Below are positions 59,290 to 64,000 of a DNA stretch of 64,000 nucleotides, in pieces; the stretch's first letter is position 1; each line of letters begins with the position of its first letter. Source of the stretch: an uncultured Prevotella sp. (GTDB lineage: Bacteria > Bacteroidota > Bacteroidia > Bacteroidales > Bacteroidaceae); NCBI GenBank assembly GCA_937922435.1, contig CAKZVT010000002.1, forward strand, positions 1 through 64,000. Reading direction: 5' to 3'. The notes below the pieces were generated by a model. The model did no database searches, was not told the DNA's origin, and worked only from the letters and a program-made list of their open reading frames with translations. Position numbers and translations under genes: made by a program.

Positions 59290-60540
59290 ATGGATTCAAA
59301 TATAAAAATTGTAGTAGCTGGAACAGGCTACGTAGGACTAAGTATTGCTACACTTCTCAGTCAACATCATCAAGTAACTGCAGTAGATGTAATTCCTGAA
59401 AAAGTAGACTTGATAAACCTACGTAAGTCACCGATACAGGATGACTACATCGAGAAATACCTGGCTGAAAAGGACTTGAACCTGACCGCTACAACGGACG
59501 GGGCAAAAGCATATTCAGACGCAGATTTCGTTGTCATTGCAGCACCGACCAATTACGATCCGGTGAAGAACTATTTTGACACGAGCCATGTTGAAGAGGT
59601 TATCGAGTTGGTTAAGAGCGTCAATCCCAATGCAATAATGGTAATCAAGAGCACCATTCCTGTCGGCTACACGGAAATGATAAGGAAGAAGATGGATACC
59701 GACAACATCATTTTCTCTCCAGAATTCCTCCGTGAAAGCAAGGCACTGTATGACAATCTTTACCCAAGCCGTATAATAGTTGGTCGCCCTGAAGGTGATG
59801 AACGTTTGGATAAGGCAGCCCGTGAGTTTGCGGCATTGTTACAAGAAGGGGCAATCAAGGAGAATATAGATACTTTGTTTATGGGTACAACAGAGGCAGA
59901 AGCGGTTAAACTCTTTGCCAACACCTATCTTGCTCTTCGTGTTTCCTACTTTAACGAGCTTGACACCTACGCCGAAATGAAGGGACTTGACACGCAAGCT
60001 ATAATCAACGGCGTTTGTCTTGACCCCCGTATCGGAACCCATTACAACAATCCGAGTTTTGGTTATGGCGGTTACTGCTTGCCGAAAGATACCAAACAGC
60101 TACTTGCCAACTATGCTGATGTACCTGAAAATTTAATCCAGGCAATAGTAGAAAGTAATAGGACAAGAAAAGATTTTATAGCAGATCGTGTTCTTCACAA
60201 AGCCGGTTACTATGATTATTACAACCGTGGTGACTTCAATCCGTCGGAAGAAAAGAGATGTGTTGTTGGTGTTTACCGCCTGACAATGAAATCAAATTCC
60301 GACAACTTCCGCCAGTCGTCAATCCAAGGCGTAATGAAACGTATCAAGGCAAAAGGAGCTGAAGTAATCATCTATGAACCAACGCTTGAAAACGGTAGCA
60401 CATTTTTCGGCAGTAAGGTGGTGAATAACCTTAATACATTCAAGCAACAAAGCCATGCAATAATAGCAAACCGTTACGATTCTTGCTTGGATGACGTGAA
60501 AGACAAGGTTTATACGAGGGATATTTTTAGAAGAGATTGA
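59290..60540 (+). CDS. UDP-glucose 6-dehydrogenase-type nucleotide-sugar dehydrogenase
   Basis: A 416-residue enzyme that oxidises a UDP-hexose to the uronic acid with two NAD+, supplying acidic sugars for the capsule. It has an N-terminal Rossmann motif (IVVAGTGYVGLSIATLLS), the central ESKALYDNLYPSRIIVG and EAVKLFANTYLALRVSYFNEL segments, and the catalytic cysteine C263 in GYGGYCLPKDT. The C-terminal domain ends near VYTRDIFRRD. It resembles Ugd rather than WecC in length and motif spacing. The precise sugar (glucose or N-acetyl form) is not certain. Confidence 0.9.
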   Translation: MDSNIKIVVAGTGYVGLSIATLLSQHHQVTAVDVIPEKVDLINLRKSPIQDDYIEKYLAEKDLNLTATTDGAKAYSDADFVVIAAPTNYDPVKNYFDTSHVEEVIELVKSVNPNAIMVIKSTIPVGYTEMIRKKMDTDNIIFSPEFLRESKALYDNLYPSRIIVGRPEGDERLDKAAREFAALLQEGAIKENIDTLFMGTTEAEAVKLFANTYLALRVSYFNELDTYAEMKGLDTQAIINGVCLDPRIGTHYNNPSFGYGGYCLPKDTKQLLANYADVPENLIQAIVESNRTRKDFIADRVLHKAGYYDYYNRGDFNPSEEKRCVVGVYRLTMKSNSDNFRQSSIQGVMKRIKAKGAEVIIYEPTLENGSTFFGSKVVNNLNTFKQQSHAIIANRYDSCLDDVKDKVYTRDIFRRD

Positions 60541-60767
60541 CTCGGAAAATTAATTATAGATAAAAATACAGATGTAATAATAAAGAAAAATGGTTATGAT
60601 GTCGTATATGGTGTTATGGAAACTAAAATATAATCGGAATGATTTTGGGTGTAGCTAATATCAATAAAAAACTCCTGCTATATGTGTTTGATTAAAAAAA
60701 CATGAATCGGAAAAATTATAGACATATAACATGAATAAATCGTTTGGTAGTTTAAATATAAACATAT
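60541..60767. other. Short intergenic stretch inside the capsule operon
   Basis: A reading frame continues for 30 codons after the dehydrogenase stop (LGKLIIDKNTDVIIKKNGYD), probably by chance. A 22-codon frame (MVMMSYMVLWKLKYNRNDFG) from about 60591 also exists. Neither matches a known family. It could be a decayed gene. Confidence 0.3.
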
Positions 60768-61973
60768 ATGAACATCATACTAACAAATGCCCCTGTAAAT
60801 AATGGGAACAGAGGGTGTGTCGCCTTATCCATATCGATTATGTATCTTATTGACAAGATATTAAACAAGAAAAACATTCCTCATACTTTTTATTTACCAC
60901 AAAGCGGATATACACAAAAAAACATTCACACAATAAAAGTGGGTGACGAGACAATTAAATTTGTTTCATTGCCGGATATAACTCCTTTGGATTTTAAGCA
61001 CAGGTTGAAGAATTTGCTTAAAAAGGATCGTGTCCAAACCAAGGATATATACAAAAACGCAGACTTCATTCTTGACATCGGACAGGGAGACAGTTTTGCA
61101 GACATTTACGGGAAGAGTCGTTTTGACTGGATATTCAGTCAATACCGTCTTGGAATGAAATACCACAAGCCTTATTGCATCCTTCCACAAACGATAGGAC
61201 CGTTTAAAGACCCAAAGATAAGGGAACAGGCAAAGAGGGGCATTGAGTATGCCTCTTGCGTGATGGCCAGAGACAAGCAAAGCTACGATTATGTCAAAGA
61301 GTTGCTACCTAAAAAAGAAGTGACTGAAATAATTGACGTTGCATTCTTTATGCCTTTCAAGCGTAAGACGTTCGACAAAAGCCGTGTCCATGTGGGTTTG
61401 AACATTTCCGCCTTGTTGTGGCACGGAGGTTATACTCGTAACAATCAGTTCGGGCTGAAAACGGATTACCAGTCATTAGTACGCGATATAATAAAATATT
61501 TCTTGGCACAAGACGGCATTACACTACATCTAATATCCCATGTTGTAGGTGCCGATCGTGGCGTGGAGAATGACTATGCCGTGTCTTTTGACTTGTGTGA
61601 AGAGTTCAACAACCCCAATTTAGTGCTATCTCCTCTGTTCTTAGACCCAATTTCCGCAAAAAACTATATCGCCGGAATGGATTTCTTTATGGGTGCTCGT
61701 ATGCATTCCACTATCGCCGCTTTTTCTTCTGGAATTCCTGTCGTGCCGATGGCGTATAGCCGGAAATTCAACGGCTTGTTTTCGGACACCCTGCAATACC
61801 CACACGTTGCTGACATGAAAGCGCAAGATAATGCTGAAATAATGACTATTGTGAAAGAATGTTTGAGCAAGCGTGCTGAATTGAAAAAAGTTATTGATGA
61901 CAGAATGAACGGGTGCGTAAAAGAAAGATACGAGCGACTTACCAAACAATTAACGAAACTTTTAGGGATATGA
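60768..61973 (+). CDS. Polysaccharide pyruvyl transferase family protein
   Basis: A 401-residue cytoplasmic enzyme of the family that adds ketal-linked pyruvate from phosphoenolpyruvate to sugars of exopolysaccharides. Family features: the N-terminal NAPVNNGNRGCVALSISIMYLIDKIL, DFILDIGQGDSFADIYG, CILPQTIGPFKDPKIRE, MARDKQSYDYVKELL and MDFFMGARMHSTIAAFSSGIPVVPMAYSRKF, the last two being nucleotide-phosphate contacts. It gives negative charge to the repeat unit. Its stop overlaps the next start by four bases (ATGA), so the two are coupled. Confidence 0.88.
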   Translation: MNIILTNAPVNNGNRGCVALSISIMYLIDKILNKKNIPHTFYLPQSGYTQKNIHTIKVGDETIKFVSLPDITPLDFKHRLKNLLKKDRVQTKDIYKNADFILDIGQGDSFADIYGKSRFDWIFSQYRLGMKYHKPYCILPQTIGPFKDPKIREQAKRGIEYASCVMARDKQSYDYVKELLPKKEVTEIIDVAFFMPFKRKTFDKSRVHVGLNISALLWHGGYTRNNQFGLKTDYQSLVRDIIKYFLAQDGITLHLISHVVGADRGVENDYAVSFDLCEEFNNPNLVLSPLFLDPISAKNYIAGMDFFMGARMHSTIAAFSSGIPVVPMAYSRKFNGLFSDTLQYPHVADMKAQDNAEIMTIVKECLSKRAELKKVIDDRMNGCVKERYERLTKQLTKLLGI

Positions 61974-63037
61974 AGATTTGTTTACTTGGCGGAACCGGTA
62001 CGATAGGGACATATTTACAAGAACTTCTAAAAAAGGAAGAAGGCAATAACATTTTTGTCACGACAAGAAATAAGTCCGCAAAAGATATAAAGAACATTCA
62101 CTTCCTTCATGGTAATGCAAAAGACATACAGTTTGTCAAGTCATTGGACAGCAACTTTGATGCAGTTGTAGACTTTATGTCATACAAGACGGATGAGTTC
62201 GCAAACAGGGTCGAGATACTTTTAAACAAGACTAAACATTATGTTTTCTTATCTTCTGCACGTGTCTTTGCGAATGATGAAGTGATAACAGAGGAAAGTC
62301 CGAGGTTATTGGACGTTTCCAAGGATAAACAATATTTGGAAACGGATGAATATGCATTGACCAAAGCAAGGCAAGAAGACATATTAAACAGTTACAACAA
62401 AAGAAATTATACGATAATACGCCCTTATATAACCTATGGCAAAGAACGTCTTCAGCTTTCAGTCCTTGAAAAGGAGGAGTGGTTGTTTAGGGCTTTAACA
62501 CACAGAAGCATAGTATTTTGTAAAGAGCTTGCCAACAAGTCCACGACATTGACAGACAGCTGCGATGTGGCCAAGTCAATTTATAAAATATTGAGTAGGG
62601 GGAGTAAAGGAGAAACTATAAATATCACGAATGACTATTCCATAACTTGGGCGCATGTCTTGGATATCTATGTTGAAGAACTTACAAAAGTCCTCGGTGA
62701 GATGCCGAAAATCTCATGGGTTTCGCTTGACAAGTTCATGGAGTTGTACAGACCTGGAATTTCCAAATACCAGATAACTGTTGACCGAATGTTTAACCGT
62801 GTGTTTGATAACGGGAAACTATCAAAAATAATAGACACAAAACAGTTTATACCACCAGAAGATGGTGTTCGTTTGTGCATTACGGCCTTTCTTGACTGTC
62901 CACACTTCCGCTATGCCAATTGGAGAAAAGAGGCTTTCATTGACCGTTACCTTAAGGAGAGAGCTTCACTCAATGACATAAACGGAATGAAAAATACAAT
63001 AAAATATTACTACAATAGATACATTGGTAAAATATGA
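61970..63037 (+). CDS. NAD-dependent epimerase/dehydratase family protein
   Basis: A 355-residue short-chain (extended) dehydrogenase-like protein. It starts with a glycine-rich nucleotide-binding loop (MKICLLGGTGTIGTYLQELL), has the HYVFLSSARVFAND segment, and YALTKARQEDIL supplies the Tyr-x-x-x-Lys pair (YxxxK). These are the active-site features of sugar epimerases and dehydratases. The C-terminal 100 residues are unlike standard UDP-sugar epimerases. Coupled by ATGA to the upstream and downstream genes. The substrate, probably an NDP-sugar of the capsule, is unknown. Confidence 0.85.
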   Translation: MKICLLGGTGTIGTYLQELLKKEEGNNIFVTTRNKSAKDIKNIHFLHGNAKDIQFVKSLDSNFDAVVDFMSYKTDEFANRVEILLNKTKHYVFLSSARVFANDEVITEESPRLLDVSKDKQYLETDEYALTKARQEDILNSYNKRNYTIIRPYITYGKERLQLSVLEKEEWLFRALTHRSIVFCKELANKSTTLTDSCDVAKSIYKILSRGSKGETINITNDYSITWAHVLDIYVEELTKVLGEMPKISWVSLDKFMELYRPGISKYQITVDRMFNRVFDNGKLSKIIDTKQFIPPEDGVRLCITAFLDCPHFRYANWRKEAFIDRYLKERASLNDINGMKNTIKYYYNRYIGKI

Positions 63038-64000
63038 ATTATCCTAAATTTAAAACATTTCAGATTTTAGTGCCTATGTTGAAGGCATATAATATTCGAC
63101 ACATAGTAATTTCCCCAGGAAGCCGAATGCGTGAATTCGTTTTAGCCGTGGAGGAAGACCCGTTTTTTATTACCTATGACGTTACGGATGAAAGAAGTGC
63201 ATCATATTTTGCACTAGGCTTGTCACAAGAATTAAGGGAACCTGTAGTAATCGTATGTACATCCAGTACGGCCACGACAAATTACTTTCCAGGAGTGACT
63301 GAAGCCTTTTACCAGGATGTGCCGATTGTTGTCCTGACAGGTGACAGGGATCCGTATATGTTGGGGCAGCAGGAAGACCAGATGATAAACCAAGTGGGAA
63401 TGTATGACCGTGTTGTAAGGAAATCCGTGACTCTGCCTATCGTAAAGAATGACAATGCGGATAAATGGTATTGCGAGCGACTGATTTGTGAAGCTCTACT
63501 AGAATTAAACCACCATAAAACTGGGCCTGTCCATATAAACGTCCCTGTGCCGGCAGTAATATATTGGTCAAATGACAAGCCTATAGAAGAATATCCAGAG
63601 GTCAAGGTTATCCGAAGATGTACACTGGAGGATGAACAGCTTTTGACGAAAAAGATTGAAGAGCTGTCACGTGCAAATAAAATACTCATACTTGCAGGCC
63701 AAGGCGTAACTGGATTTGACGAAAAACTATTGGATGCATTCTTCGATAAATACAACTGTGTTATACATGCCGAGCACATGGGAAACATCAGTAGCAAGGG
63801 AAAGATAAACATTGCAGCGTTAAGCGAGAATATTGCTGATAATGTCTTTGAGGAATATATGCCGGACATTGTAATTTCTTTTCAAGGAACAATCGCCATC
63901 ACTCGTGGACTTAAAGAAAAACTAAGAACAAAAAAATTCAGCCATTGGCTTATCGACGAGGAAGGGAAGGTAATAGATGCATATAAAAATTTGACAAGCA
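63034..64000 (+). CDS. MenD-like ThDP-dependent enzyme in the capsule operon (partial)
   Basis: Only the first 322 codons are inside the window. The start overlaps the previous stop as ATGA. The visible part matches the Pyr-binding and middle domains of thiamine-diphosphate enzymes, closest in layout to MenD: VPMLKAYNIRHIVISPGSRMREFVLAVEED, a glutamate-containing YDVTDERSASYFALGLSQ that would activate the cofactor, STATTNYFPGVTEAFYQDVPIVVLTGDR, and GPVHINVPVP. A second copy of MenD in a capsule operon is unexpected for menaquinone synthesis. A carboligase that builds a branched or acidic sugar is more likely, which is inference. Confidence 0.75.
   Translation, partial: MNYPKFKTFQILVPMLKAYNIRHIVISPGSRMREFVLAVEEDPFFITYDVTDERSASYFALGLSQELREPVVIVCTSSTATTNYFPGVTEAFYQDVPIVVLTGDRDPYMLGQQEDQMINQVGMYDRVVRKSVTLPIVKNDNADKWYCERLICEALLELNHHKTGPVHINVPVPAVIYWSNDKPIEEYPEVKVIRRCTLEDEQLLTKKIEELSRANKILILAGQGVTGFDEKLLDAFFDKYNCVIHAEHMGNISSKGKINIAALSENIADNVFEEYMPDIVISFQGTIAITRGLKEKLRTKKFSHWLIDEEGKVIDAYKNLTS

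Overview
The window reads as chromosomal DNA of a Bacteroidales bacterium, most likely a member of the Prevotellaceae. The supporting signs are the Bacteroidetes promoter form (-7 TAnnTTTG, often with TTTG about 20 bases upstream), a DUF4954 protein, a Bacteroidetes-type LptD, a ruvA followed by what looks like sprA, meso-diaminopimelate dehydrogenase, a GH92 mannosidase and an UpxY-like capsule antiterminator. No complete rRNA or tRNA gene was seen.

Positions 1-51.5 kb are core-like, GC-rich DNA. In order they hold: a partial sprA-like gene and ruvA; a DUF3667 membrane protein; the disaggregase ClpB; HflX; a DUF4954 beta-helix protein; an M16 peptidase; a LytS/LytTR two-component pair with a small leader ORF; an outer-membrane barrel; a nitroreductase; NhaA; fumarase; an AraC regulator divergent from a TolC-HlyD efflux operon whose transporter gene seems deleted; a lipoprotein/DUF5723 pair; Ddh; a C1 peptidase; an apparent bcp / ADP-forming acyl-CoA synthetase / response regulator / histidine kinase operon; DnaK; a ceramidase-like protein with a GH92 mannosidase; LptD; a Kef-type antiporter; and peptidase T.

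At about 51.57 kb there is a tRNA 3'-end fragment next to a terminator, and base composition becomes clearly AT-richer. This is the left edge of an integrated island: tyrosine integrase, a HTH/excisionase-like protein, a DGQHR/ParB-like protein, a broken second integrase, then a capsule operon that runs off the right end. The capsule operon holds an UpxY-like NusG paralogue with an extra domain of about 300 residues, an unknown protein, a UDP-sugar dehydrogenase, a pyruvyl-transferase-family protein, an NAD-dependent epimerase and a MenD-like ThDP enzyme.

The most striking non-coding signal is a family of 14 short arrays, one roughly every 4 kb. Each is usually four 17-base units (AAAAGGCCGTCTTTTGC-like) on an exact 22-base period. 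One array sits in frame inside the DUF4954 coding sequence. Three hairpin or MITE-like elements, one with an 8-base target duplication, share an inner palindrome. Two of them lie directly against arrays. A shared GNCA-n3-5-TGNC motif lies upstream of both clpB and dnaK.
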